Shown here: piece by piece, positions 41,320 to 49,544 of the stretch
Numbering within the stretch: the stretch's first letter is position 1
Layout: each line of letters starts with the position of its first letter
NCBI RefSeq assembly: GCF_900608595.1
Contig: NZ_UWYY01000019.1
Location: forward strand, 62,001 to 126,000
Direction: 5' to 3'
DNA length: 64,000 nt
Source: Promicromonospora panici
GTDB lineage: Bacteria > Actinomycetota > Actinomycetes > Actinomycetales > Cellulomonadaceae
Notes under the pieces: generated by a model
What the model was told of the DNA's origin: nothing
Seen by the model: only the letters and a program-made list of their open reading frames with translations
Databases searched by the model: none
Made by a program: the position numbers and the translations under genes

Positions 41320-42126
41320 CTACTGGGCGGCGCGCTGGTAGCGGGTCGGGGTGGTGCGCAGGAGGCGGCGGAAGTGCCGGGTCAGGTGCGCCTGGTCGTG
41401 GAACCCGGTGCCGGTGGCGACGTCGGCGGCGGGCTCCCCGGCCAGCAGCCGGCGCCGCGCCAGGTCGAGGCGCCGTCCCACGAGGTACCGGTGCGGTGGG
41501 AGGCCGAGCTCGCGCGTGAACGCCCGCACCAGGTGCGGCACGGTGACACCCAGCTCGGCGGCGACCTCGGCCAGCCGGACCGGCCGGGTGGGATCAGCGT
41601 CGAGCAGCCCGCGGGCGCGCCGGGCGGTCGAGGCGGCGGGCGGCTCGCGTGGCGGCGTCGGGTGGCCGGTGAGATGCCAGGCCAGGCCTTCCGTGACCAG
41701 GGCGAGCAGGCTCTCGGCCGCGACGTCCTCGCGTGCGGTGAGGGCGCGGTCGAGGCCCACGAAGCAGGAGCGGAGCGCGTCGTCCGGGACGAGCGGCGCG
41801 TCGACGGCGCGGCCGACCAGGCCGTCGTCGAGCACCGTGGGTTCCAGGTAGACCACGCGCTTGCGGAAGCCGGTGGCGGTCACGGACCGCCCGTCGTGCA
41901 CCACGCCCGGCGGCAGCACGGTCACCCCGGCGCGCCGCGCCGCGTGCTCGTGGCCGTCCAGGCCGTAGCCGATCAGGCCGCGGTCGACGACCAGCACCGC
42001 CCAGGTGTCGTGCGTGTGGGCCGGGTAGGCGTGCTCGTGCCAGGCGGCGTGCAGCACCTCGGCGACGCCGGGTAGGCCGGGGCGCCAGGCGCGCACGACG
42101 TCCGGGGACGCATCGGTCGGGTGCAT
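41320..42126 (-). CDS. AraC-family transcriptional regulator
   Basis: A 268-residue regulator: N-terminal cupin-type AraC ligand domain (HEHAYPAHTHDTWAVLVVDR; VTVLPPGVVHDGRSVT) and two C-terminal HTH motifs (LAEVAAELGVTVPHLVRAFT; VATGTGFHDQAHLTRHFRRL). ATG 42126 is taken; an upstream TTG five codons earlier is possible. No clear ribosome site, so it may be leaderless. Divergent from the DUF2000 gene with 50 bases between, a pairing that suggests it controls that gene. Confidence 0.88.
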   Translation of the reverse strand: MHPTDASPDVVRAWRPGLPGVAEVLHAAWHEHAYPAHTHDTWAVLVVDRGLIGYGLDGHEHAARRAGVTVLPPGVVHDGRSVTATGFRKRVVYLEPTVLDDGLVGRAVDAPLVPDDALRSCFVGLDRALTAREDVAAESLLALVTEGLAWHLTGHPTPPREPPAASTARRARGLLDADPTRPVRLAEVAAELGVTVPHLVRAFTRELGLPPHRYLVGRRLDLARRRLLAGEPAADVATGTGFHDQAHLTRHFRRLLRTTPTRYQRAAQ

Positions 42127-42176
42127 ATCAAGAACGTACAAGATCCGCGCCCCGTCCCGCCCGCACCCTGGGCGTC

Positions 42177-42590
42177 ATGACCTTCGAACAAGCCAAGATC
42201 GTGATCGTCCTGCGGGACGACCTGCTCGGCTGGCAGGAGAACAACGTGACGGCGTTCCTGGCCAGCGCCGTGACCGCCGCCTACCCCGAGCTGATCGGGG
42301 AGACCTACCGGGACGCCGACGGGCGCGAGTACCTCGCCATGCTCGGCACCCCGGTCATGGTCATGGTGGCGGACGGCGACCGGCTCGCCACGATCCGCGA
42401 GCGCGCCGACGCCCGGGGGCTGCGCATCGGCGTCTACACGGCGGACCTGTTCGCGACGGGGAACGACGTCGACAACCGGGCGGCCGTCGCGAGCGTCGCC
42501 ACCGAGAAGCTCGACCTGGTCGGGGTGGCGGTGGCCGGTGAGCGCCGCGTGGTGGACAAGGTGGTCAAGGGCGCGAGCCTGCACTCCTGA
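42177..42590 (+). CDS. DUF2000 family protein
   Basis: A 137-residue cytoplasmic protein matching DUF2000: starts KIVIVLRDDLLGWQENNVTA, then GETYRDADGREYLAMLGTPV and a C-terminal KLDLVGVAVAGERRVVDKVV. The family is predicted to have a Pth2-like (peptidyl-tRNA hydrolase 2) fold; no activity is established that I can state. Paired with a divergent AraC-type regulator. It ends 4 bases before the lutC stop (convergent), leaving no room for a terminator. Confidence 0.78.
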   Translation: MTFEQAKIVIVLRDDLLGWQENNVTAFLASAVTAAYPELIGETYRDADGREYLAMLGTPVMVMVADGDRLATIRERADARGLRIGVYTADLFATGNDVDNRAAVASVATEKLDLVGVAVAGERRVVDKVVKGASLHS

Positions 42591-42594
42591 CGCG

Positions 42595-43323
42595 TCAGGA
42601 GAGCAGCACCACGTGGAGGGTTCGGGGGCCATGGACGCCCTCGACCCGGTCGAGCTCGATGTCGCTCGTGGCGCTCGGGCCGCTGATCCAGGTCAAGGGC
42701 CGGTCGGGATGGGCGCCGAGCAGGTGTACGGCCTCGGGGACGGTCTGCACGACCTGGTCGGCCCGGACCACGCACACGTGCACGTCGGGCACCAGCGAGA
42801 TGGCGCGCCGGCCCTGGTCGGGTTCGCCGTCCAGCACTATGGTTCCGGTCTCGGCGACGGCGACCCGGGCGGCCGTGACGACGGCGTCGATCTCGTCCAG
42901 CTCGGCCGCCGACAGGGGCGCGTCCCGCGAGTCGACGTGCACGTCGACCCCGTCCAGCCCGGAAAGCCAGCCCTCCTCGATCCCGGAGGGCACCACCACG
43001 GACCCGCGCACGGCGTCTCGGGTGGTCGGCGGAATGTCAGGCGATCGGTAGTCCGAGCTGCCGACCTCCTGACGTTCTGCTGACCGCTGCGCGATCACCC
43101 GGGCCAGCACACCCGGCAAGTCTGCGGCGGGCGTCCGGTGGACGTGCGCCTTGTAGTCCTCGAGCCGGTCTATCAGGAGGTCCAGCACGACATCGGAGCC
43201 CGGCACATGCTCCCCGGCCGACCGGTACTCGCGCGGCACCGCATCGGCCGGGCTCACCGAGCCGCCGTCCGGCCCCAGCGCCTCCCGGATGCGGGACAGG
43301 ATCTCGGTCCTGGCGTCCGTCAT
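42595..43323 (-). CDS. lutC: Lactate utilization protein C (LUD domain)
   Basis: A 242-residue LUD-domain subunit of the LutABC L-lactate oxidase complex, which converts L-lactate to pyruvate. Family landmarks: ILSRIREALG at the N terminus, VAVAETGTIVLDGEPDQGRR and WISGPSATSDIELDRVEGVH at the C terminus. ATG 43323 overlaps the lutB stop. Odd feature: residues about 81-101 (SAERQEVGSSDYRSPDIPPT) are encoded by a copy of the dispersed palindrome family B (43036-43073 core), inserted in frame at a domain-linker position. Confidence 0.92.
   Translation of the reverse strand: MTDARTEILSRIREALGPDGGSVSPADAVPREYRSAGEHVPGSDVVLDLLIDRLEDYKAHVHRTPAADLPGVLARVIAQRSAERQEVGSSDYRSPDIPPTTRDAVRGSVVVPSGIEEGWLSGLDGVDVHVDSRDAPLSAAELDEIDAVVTAARVAVAETGTIVLDGEPDQGRRAISLVPDVHVCVVRADQVVQTVPEAVHLLGAHPDRPLTWISGPSATSDIELDRVEGVHGPRTLHVVLLS
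43024..43085. repeat. Palindromic repeat, family B copy 3, in frame inside lutC
   Basis: The core at 43036-43073 is 34/38 identical to 14791-14828 (including the GATCGGTAGT-CGAGCTGCCGA centre). Weaker outer arms 43024-43035 and 43074-43085 also pair. It is a multiple of three in effect, since the lutC frame is preserved. Confidence 0.75.
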
Positions 43324-44837
43324 CGTCCGTCCTCTCGTCCGGCCCACCAGTCGTGGAACGTCTGCTTGGGCGGCTCCGGGAGATCCCGCGACCGGGTCCA
43401 GAGCGAGCCCGGGAACGGCAGCCTCCGGATCACGCCGTTCCGCGAGATCGCGCGCAGCAGTCGTGGGGCGCGGGCGGCCCGGCGGAACCGTGCGCCGTCG
43501 GCCATCGCGAAGGACGCGGCCTTCATGGCCGCCTTCCAGACCCGGTCCGCGGTGTCCGGCGAGGAGCCCGCCAGAGACACCTCGCGGGCACGCAGCTCGA
43601 CCAGGATCGACGGGATGTCGATCTTCACGGGGCACACCTGGTAGCAGGCGCCGCACAGGGTCGAGGCGTACGGGAGGTCCGACTTCTCGCCGGTGAGCTG
43701 CGGCGTGAGGATCGCCCCGATCGGGCCGGGATAGACCGAGCCGTAGGCGTGGCCGCCCACCCGCTCGTACACCGGGCAGACGTTGAGGCACGCGGAGCAG
43801 CGGATGCAGTGCAGGGCCGAGCGGCCCGCCTCGTCCGCCAGCACCCTGGTGCGCCCGTTGTCGAGCAGCACCAGATGGAACTCCTGCGGGCCGTCACCGG
43901 GCGTCACGCCGGTCCACATCGAGGTGTACGGGTTCATCCGCTCGCCCGTCGAGGACCGCGGCAGGAGCTGCAGGAACACCTCGAGGTCGTCGAACGTGGG
44001 GATCAGCTTCTCGATCCCCATCACGGTGATCAGGGTCTCGGGCAGCGTGAGGCACATGCGGCCGTTGCCCTCGGACTCCACGACGGCGAGCGTGCCGGTG
44101 TCCGCGACGGCGAAGTTGGCGCCGCTGATCGCCACCTTCGCCGAGAGGAACTTGCGCCGCAGGTGCGCGCGGGCCGCCATCGCGAGCTCGCGCGGGACGT
44201 CGGTCAGGTCGGGTGGGGCGTCGGCCATCCGCTCCAGGAAGATGTCTCGGATCTCGGTGCGGTTGCGGTGGATCGCCGGCACCAGGATGTGTGACGGCAT
44301 GTCGTCGGCGAGCTGCACGATCAGCTCCGCCAGGTCCGTCTCGACCGCCGCGATGCCCTCCTCGGCGAGCGCCTCGTTGAGCCCGATCTCCTGCGTCGCC
44401 ATGGACTTGACCTTGACGACCTCGTCGGTCTCCTTCTCCCGGACCAGCGAGGCGACGATCCGGTTCGCCTCGGCGGCGTCCCGCGCCCAGTGCACGACGC
44501 CGCCGCGCGCGGTCACGTTGCGCTCCAAGGTCTCGAGCAGCTCCGGCAGGCGCGCCATGACGTCGGTCTTCACCGCGGACCCGGCGTCGCGCAGCGGCTC
44601 CCAGTCGGGCACCTCACCGACCACGCGCGCCCGCTTGGTCCGGATCGTCGACGTCGCGTTGCCCAGGTTGCGGCGCAGCTGGCCGTTGTCGAGCGCGGCC
44701 TTGGCGGCGTCGGGGAACGACGCGCCCCAGTGCAGCGGGTCCTCCGGCCGGCCGACGCCGGACAGGGTTCCGGGCGCGGCCTCCGGACTCGGCCCACGGC
44801 CGTCGCGGGCGGCGGGCATGCCGAGGAACGTGCTCAT
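43320..44837 (-). CDS. lutB: Lactate utilization iron-sulfur protein B
   Basis: A 505-residue subunit: N-terminal LUD domain (VVKVKSMATQEIGLNEALAE; ISGANFAVADTGTLAVVESE) and two 4Fe-4S motifs, CIRCSACLNVCPVY and CGACYQVCPVKIDI. These would pass electrons from lactate oxidation. ATG 44837 overlaps the lutA stop; GGAGG lies upstream within lutA. With lutA and lutC it forms a fully coupled operon. L-lactate is the end product of the RhaEW reaction, so this operon may serve the rhamnose pathway as well as external lactate (inference). Confidence 0.94.
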   Translation of the reverse strand: MSTFLGMPAARDGRGPSPEAAPGTLSGVGRPEDPLHWGASFPDAAKAALDNGQLRRNLGNATSTIRTKRARVVGEVPDWEPLRDAGSAVKTDVMARLPELLETLERNVTARGGVVHWARDAAEANRIVASLVREKETDEVVKVKSMATQEIGLNEALAEEGIAAVETDLAELIVQLADDMPSHILVPAIHRNRTEIRDIFLERMADAPPDLTDVPRELAMAARAHLRRKFLSAKVAISGANFAVADTGTLAVVESEGNGRMCLTLPETLITVMGIEKLIPTFDDLEVFLQLLPRSSTGERMNPYTSMWTGVTPGDGPQEFHLVLLDNGRTRVLADEAGRSALHCIRCSACLNVCPVYERVGGHAYGSVYPGPIGAILTPQLTGEKSDLPYASTLCGACYQVCPVKIDIPSILVELRAREVSLAGSSPDTADRVWKAAMKAASFAMADGARFRRAARAPRLLRAISRNGVIRRLPFPGSLWTRSRDLPEPPKQTFHDWWAGREDGR

Positions 44838-45637
44838 CGGGCGACCTCCTGGTGGGTGCCGGATCCGGCCGGGGGGCCCAGGACGACCGGTGCCTCGCGG
44901 GTGGAGGCGAGGATCTCCGCCAGGTGCATCGGCCGCACCGCCGTGCCGCCGCGCGAGAGCCCGCCGCCGATGTGCATCAGGCACGACCAGTCGCCGGCGG
45001 TGAGCACCTCGGCCCCTGTGTCGACGACGGTGGCCACCTTGTCCTGCAGCATCGCTGCGGACGTATCCGCGTTCTTCAGGGAGAACGTCCCGCCGAACCC
45101 GCAGCAGCCCTCGGCCTCCGCGAGCGGGGCGAGCTCCAGGCCCTCGACCGCCCGCAGGAGCCGCTCCGGCTTGTCGCCCACGCCGAGCATCCGCAGCGAG
45201 TGACACGTGGGGTGGTAGGTGACGCGGTGAGGGAACCAGGCGCCGACGTCGGTCACGCCGAGCACGTCGACCAGCAGCTCGGACAGCTCGTAGGTGCGCT
45301 CGGCGACGGCGGTCGCGGCGCGGGCCTCGGCGGGCAGGCCCGCGCGCTCCAGCACCATCGCCTGCTGGTGCCGGATCGACCCCGTGCACGAGCCGGACGG
45401 CACGACGACGGCGTCCCACTCGCCGTCGGCCACGGGGGCGAAGGTGCGCACGTGGTTCTGGACCACTGGTACCGCCTCGGCGAGGTAGCCGGTGTTGACG
45501 TGCATCTGGCCGCAGCACGCCTGCCCGGCCGGGAAGACGACCTCGTGGCCCAGTCGCTCCAGGAGCGTCACGACGGCCCTCGGGGCCTGCGGAAACATGG
45601 CGTCGGCGATGCAGGTGGCAGCCAGGGCTATACGCAT
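44834..45637 (-). CDS. lutA: Lactate utilization protein A (CCG-domain Fe-S protein)
   Basis: A 267-residue CCG-domain protein. Two cysteine-rich CCG motifs, QACCGQMHVNTG (about residue 40) and EGCCGFGGTFSLKNAD (about 195), resemble those of GlpC, HdrB and glycolate oxidase GlcF. ATG 45637 follows GAAGGAG by 7 bases. First gene of lutABC; divergent from lutR with a shared 70-base control region holding the operator at 45676. Confidence 0.93.
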   Translation of the reverse strand: MRIALAATCIADAMFPQAPRAVVTLLERLGHEVVFPAGQACCGQMHVNTGYLAEAVPVVQNHVRTFAPVADGEWDAVVVPSGSCTGSIRHQQAMVLERAGLPAEARAATAVAERTYELSELLVDVLGVTDVGAWFPHRVTYHPTCHSLRMLGVGDKPERLLRAVEGLELAPLAEAEGCCGFGGTFSLKNADTSAAMLQDKVATVVDTGAEVLTAGDWSCLMHIGGGLSRGGTAVRPMHLAEILASTREAPVVLGPPAGSGTHQEVAR

Positions 45638-45675
45638 GGGCACTCTCCTTCGAGGTCTGTCCTCACCATAGCCCA

Positions 45676-45692
45676 CTGTGGACAGACCACAG
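45676..45692. promoter_or_regulatory. Operator CTGTGGACAGACCACAG between lutA and lutR
   Basis: A perfect 6+5+6 inverted repeat in the divergent region. FadR-subfamily GntR regulators bind short palindromes of this size, so LutR autoregulation and lutABC repression relieved by lactate are expected (inference). Confidence 0.65.
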
Positions 45693-45707
45693 AAGTACAC
45701 TGGCCCG

Positions 45708-46406
45708 GTGAGAACCCACGAGCGCGTCCTGGCCCAGATCGAGACCGGCCTGAACGCGGGCAAGTGGCCGATCGGCGAGCGGCTTCCGGCGGAGCGGGCG
45801 CTCGCGGAGGAGCTGGGGGTGTCCCGCCCGTCGGTGCGTGAGGCCATCCGCATCCTGGAGGCAATGGGCATCGTGCGCACCGCCGTCGGGTCCGGCCCGA
45901 GCGCGGGCGCCACCGTGATCGACCGGCCTGCGGCCGGCCTGGGTGCGGCGGTGCGGCTGCACGTGGCGTCCGGCACCTTGCCGGTGTCCGACGTCGTGCG
46001 CACGCGCGTGCTGCTCGAGGCTGGCGCGGTGCGCGACGCCGCCGCGCGGGTCACGGACGACGCCGCGCTCGCGCGCGTGCGGGAGCACGTCGAGGCGATG
46101 GCCGACCCCGAGCTCGATGTCGCTGCCTTCCTGGAGCACGACCAGGACTTCCACATCGAGCTGGCCCGGCTGAGCGGCAACCAGCTCGTCGAGGCGATCC
46201 TGAGCGGCATGCGGGCGGCCGTCGCCTCGTACGTGGCGGCGGGCGCGGCCGCCGTCGAGGAATGGCCGAGGACCGCTGCCCGTCTCCGCGCTGAGCACCG
46301 CGGGATCGTCGATGCCGTTGCGCGGCACGACGGCGCCGAGGCCGAGCACCTCATGCGCGACCACATCGAGGGCTTCTACCGCGAGACGGGTCTGGGCGAG
46401 CGCTGA
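45708..46406 (+). CDS. lutR: FadR-type GntR regulator, probable lactate regulator
   Basis: A 232-residue regulator: winged helix (IGERLPAERALAEELGVSRP and VREAIRILEAMG) and a helical FCD domain (HDQDFHIELARLSGNQLVEA, carrying the metal-binding Asp/His; HRGIVDAVARHDGAEAEHLM). GTG 45708 gives the usual N terminus VRTHERVLAQI; a GTG 30 bases earlier overlaps the operator. It lies divergently next to lutABC, the standard arrangement for lactate operons. Confidence 0.88.
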   Translation: MRTHERVLAQIETGLNAGKWPIGERLPAERALAEELGVSRPSVREAIRILEAMGIVRTAVGSGPSAGATVIDRPAAGLGAAVRLHVASGTLPVSDVVRTRVLLEAGAVRDAAARVTDDAALARVREHVEAMADPELDVAAFLEHDQDFHIELARLSGNQLVEAILSGMRAAVASYVAAGAAAVEEWPRTAARLRAEHRGIVDAVARHDGAEAEHLMRDHIEGFYRETGLGER

Positions 46407-46451
46407 CCCTGGCGGCGCGGCCGGCTGCGCCGACCCGTCAGACGCTCGGTG

Positions 46452-46486
46452 ACATGTCAGACGCTCGCGTCACGTGGCTGACATGT
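46452..46486. terminator. Hairpin between convergent lutR and marR-type genes
   Basis: ACATGTCAG (46452-46460) and CTGACATGT (46478-46486) are exact complements with a 17-base loop, placed between the two stops. Confidence 0.55.
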
Positions 46487-46497
46487 GCGTCGGGCAG

Positions 46498-46992
46498 CTA
46501 CCCAGGCGTGGTCGCTTCGGCCACGGTGCGGCACGGATCCTCGTCCGGGCCCGTACCCATGGCGGCGCGCTCCAGCAGCTCCCGGAGCATCGCACGCTGT
46601 CCCGGTTCGAGCCCCGCGAGCAGCTCCTCCTCCGCCGCGGCGACACGGGCCTCCATCGCGGCGAGCACTTCCTGGCCCTTGTCCGTGGCGACGATGCGCC
46701 GCGCGCGCCGGTCGGCCGGGTCGAGCTGCCGCTCGACGAGCCCGCAGCCCTCGAACGCGTCCAGCAGGTAGGTCATGACGGTGCGGTCGATGCCGAGCGT
46801 GGAGGCGAGCGCCGCCTGGCTCGGCAGGTCGCCGTGCACCACGGCCGTGAGGAGCTGATAGCCGCGCGTGCCCTGGGGCAGGTCGTCGGCCGCGGCGTCG
46901 ACCCGGGCGCTCCACTCGCGCAGCAGTGCGGCGAGGGACCAGCCGAACAGGGAGTGCTGGCCCGCGCGGGTGGTGGTGGGTGTGGTGCTCAT
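46498..46992 (-). CDS. MarR-family transcriptional regulator
   Basis: A 164-residue winged-helix protein: GYQLLTAVVHGDLPSQAALA, ALASTLGIDRTVMTYLLDAF (recognition helix) and the wing VERQLDPADRRARRIVATDK with the conserved D-x-R-A-R/K-x-I-x-x-T-x-x-G pattern. Divergent from the LLM-FAD oxidase fusion; the 117-base gap contains a perfect palindrome, so it is likely the repressor of that gene and itself. Confidence 0.88.
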   Translation of the reverse strand: MSTTPTTTRAGQHSLFGWSLAALLREWSARVDAAADDLPQGTRGYQLLTAVVHGDLPSQAALASTLGIDRTVMTYLLDAFEGCGLVERQLDPADRRARRIVATDKGQEVLAAMEARVAAAEEELLAGLEPGQRAMLRELLERAAMGTGPDEDPCRTVAEATTPG

Positions 46993-47041
46993 GCCCCCAT
47001 CCTACGGGAATGTGCGGCAATCAAGAAGAGTTGTGAGTTAT

Positions 47042-47062
47042 ATCGTCTGCCATACAGACGAT
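47042..47062. promoter_or_regulatory. MarR-type operator ATCGTCTG-N5-CAGACGAT
   Basis: A perfect 8+5+8 inverted repeat in the gap between the MarR gene and the oxidase fusion. A second inverted repeat, TCTGCCG-N7-CGGCAGA, follows at 47062-47082. Both are good candidates for MarR dimer sites. Confidence 0.65.
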
Positions 47063-47109
47063 CTGCCGTGACGCGCGGCAGACGAAGCGAGACGAGGGAC
47101 ACCGCACCC

Positions 47110-49419
47110 ATGACCGACTACGGGCACGAGCTGCTCTTCGGTACGTTCATCACCCCGACCAACGCGGATCCGCAGGCGCCGGTACAGCTCGCCCAGCTCT
47201 CCGACCGGCTCGGCCTGGACCTGGTCACGTTCCAGGACCACCCGTACCAGCCGTCGTTCCTGGACACCTGGACGCTGATGTCGTGGGTCGCCGCGCAGAC
47301 CGAGCGCATCCACATCTCGGGGAACGTGCTCAACCTGGGCATGCGTCAGCCGGCCGTCGTGGCCCGCTCGGCCGCGAGCCTCGACCTGCTCAGCGGCGGC
47401 CGGTTCGAGATGGGCGTCGGCGCCGGCGGCTTCTGGGACGCGATAGCCGCGATGGGCGTCCCGCGCCGGACGCCTGCCGAGAGCGTCGAGGCCCTCGAGG
47501 AGGGCATAGAGATCATGCGCGGCATCTGGAACGCGGCCGACCGCACGCCGCTGCGGGTTCCGGGGCGGTTCCACCGGGTCGACGGCGCCAAGCGCGGCCC
47601 GGCACCCGCGCACGACATCCCGATCTGGCTCGGCGCGTACAAGAAGCGGATGCTTCGGCTCACCGGCGCCAAGGCGGACGGCTGGCTGCCCTCGCTGCCC
47701 TACATGAAGGACGGCGACCTGGCGCGCGGCAACACGACCATCGACGAGGCGGCCTTGGAGGCCGGGCGCTCGCCGAGCGAGATCCGCCGCCTGCTCAACG
47801 TGGGCGGGGCCATCACCGACCGCTCCACCGGCCCGCTGCAGGGTCCTGCCGACCAGTGGGCCGAGGAGCTCACGCAGCTGGCTGTCGAGGACGGTGCCAG
47901 CGCCTTCATCCTCACCAGCGACGACCCGGACCAGATCCGGGCGTTCGCGGAGGAGGTCGCGCCCGCGGTCCGGGAGGCCGTGGCGGCGGAACGGCGTTCA
48001 GCCGGGACCGCCCCGGCGTCGGCCCACCGGGGCACCGCCGCACTGGCCGCACGGCGGCCGGGGATCGACTACGACTCGCTCCCGTCGGAGCTGGCGGCCC
48101 GCGCCGTCGAGCCGGGCGACCGCGAGTACCCGGCGGTGCGGCACAACTACCTGCGCTCCGGCGCGCCCGGCCTGGTCCTGCGCCCGGCGAACGTGGACGA
48201 GGTCGCCTCGAGCCTGGCGTGGGTGCAGAAGCAGGACGTGGAGTTCGCCGTCCGCTCGGCGGGGCACGGGATCTCCGGCCGGTCCACGAACGACGGCGGT
48301 GTGGTGCTCAGCATGAGCGGCATGCGGTCGGTCGAGGTGGTCGACGAGGCCACGCGCCGCGTCCGGATCGGCGCCGGGGCAACCTGGGGCGAGGTCGCGG
48401 CGACGCTGGCCCCACGCGGCTGGGCCATCACCTCGGGCGACTACGGCGGTGTGGGCGTGGGCGGGCTCGGGACCACCGGCGGCATCGGGTTCCTCGGTCG
48501 GCTGCAGGGCCTGACGATCGACCACGTGGTCGCCGCCGAGGTCGTGACGGCCGATGGTCGGGTGCTGCACGCCTCCCGCGACGAGCACCCCGACCTGTTC
48601 TGGGCGCTGCGCGGTGCGGGCGGGAACATGGGAGTGGTCACGTGGCTGGAGATCGAGGTCGGCGCCGTCGGCGACGTCGTCTTCTCGCAGATGACGCTCG
48701 ACGCGACAGACACCGCGGGGCTGCTGGAGAAGTGGGGCGCCGCCGTCGAGGCGGCGCCGCGTGGGCTGACCTCGTTCATGTACCTGTCCGCCGGGCGCCG
48801 CGGCCAGGGGCCGATGGCGCAGCTCATGACCGTGTTCGCCGCCGAGGGCGCCGACGCCGACCCGGACGAGGCGATCGCCCAGCTCGAGGTGCTGGCCGAT
48901 GCCGGGCCGCTGCTGGGACACCAGGCGCAGCTCCTGCCTTACTCAGGGATCGTGCGGCAGGAGGACGCGCATCACTCCGGCGGCGGCGACCCGTCGGCGC
49001 GGTCGGGCCTGCTGGACCACCTGGACCAGGGTACGAGCCGGGCGATCGAGCGGCTGCTGACCTCGGGCGAGTCGTACTTCACCTCGATCCGGGCCACGGG
49101 TGGTGCGGGGAACGACGTCGCGCCCGACGCCACGGCCTACTCGCACCGGCACCAGAACTTCTCTCTCTCGGCTCTCGGGGGCAGCCAGGACCGGCTCAAC
49201 CAGGCATGGGACGCGGAGATCGGGCCCGTGATGGACGGCTCGTACCTCTCGTTCGACACCGACAGCCGGCCCGAACGGCTGCTGGAGGCGTTCCCGGAGC
49301 CGACGTTCGCGCGGCTGCGGACGGTGAAGGCGGTCTACGATCCGTCGAACGTGTTCCGGACGAACTTCCCGATCCCGCCGGCCGAACCGCCGTCGGACAC
49401 CTCGGGGAGTGATGCCTGA
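47110..49419 (+). CDS. Fusion of an LLM flavin-dependent oxidoreductase and a BBE-type FAD-linked oxidase
   Basis: A 769-residue fusion. Residues 1 to about 300 are a luciferase-like (LLM) F420/FMN-type monooxygenase domain (LLFGTFITPTNAD; SGNVLNLGMRQPAVVARSAA; FEMGVGAGGFWDAIAAMGVP). After a short linker, residues from about 330 are a PCMH-type FAD domain (LVLRPANVDEVASSLAWVQK; AVRSAGHGISGRS with His386 likely bound to FAD; GVGVGGLGTTGGIGFLGR) ending in the berberine-bridge motif VYDPSNVFRTNFPIPP. The second covalent-link Cys of bicovalent BBE enzymes is absent. ATG 47110 lies downstream of the operators. It is controlled by the divergent MarR gene. Two flavin oxidoreductases in one chain suggest sequential oxidation or detoxification; the substrate is unknown. 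Confidence 0.88.
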   Translation: MTDYGHELLFGTFITPTNADPQAPVQLAQLSDRLGLDLVTFQDHPYQPSFLDTWTLMSWVAAQTERIHISGNVLNLGMRQPAVVARSAASLDLLSGGRFEMGVGAGGFWDAIAAMGVPRRTPAESVEALEEGIEIMRGIWNAADRTPLRVPGRFHRVDGAKRGPAPAHDIPIWLGAYKKRMLRLTGAKADGWLPSLPYMKDGDLARGNTTIDEAALEAGRSPSEIRRLLNVGGAITDRSTGPLQGPADQWAEELTQLAVEDGASAFILTSDDPDQIRAFAEEVAPAVREAVAAERRSAGTAPASAHRGTAALAARRPGIDYDSLPSELAARAVEPGDREYPAVRHNYLRSGAPGLVLRPANVDEVASSLAWVQKQDVEFAVRSAGHGISGRSTNDGGVVLSMSGMRSVEVVDEATRRVRIGAGATWGEVAATLAPRGWAITSGDYGGVGVGGLGTTGGIGFLGRLQGLTIDHVVAAEVVTADGRVLHASRDEHPDLFWALRGAGGNMGVVTWLEIEVGAVGDVVFSQMTLDATDTAGLLEKWGAAVEAAPRGLTSFMYLSAGRRGQGPMAQLMTVFAAEGADADPDEAIAQLEVLADAGPLLGHQAQLLPYSGIVRQEDAHHSGGGDPSARSGLLDHLDQGTSRAIERLLTSGESYFTSIRATGGAGNDVAPDATAYSHRHQNFSLSALGGSQDRLNQAWDAEIGPVMDGSYLSFDTDSRPERLLEAFPEPTFARLRTVKAVYDPSNVFRTNFPIPPAEPPSDTSGSDA

Positions 49420-49544
49420 CTGGTCTGCTTTGTGGCATGGGGCTGTGGATAACTCCGCGGGGGTGTCAGTGAGGGCCCGTAGGTTCGACCGCGTCCGGCA
49501 CGGCCGGACGCATCGACCCACTCACGATCAACGCAGGGGAACCC

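Noticed and set aside
46474..47109. N-terminal extension of the LLM-FAD fusion through the MarR gene
   Set aside because: It crosses the operator and is antisense to a recognisable MarR gene; the LLM domain starts right after ATG 47110.
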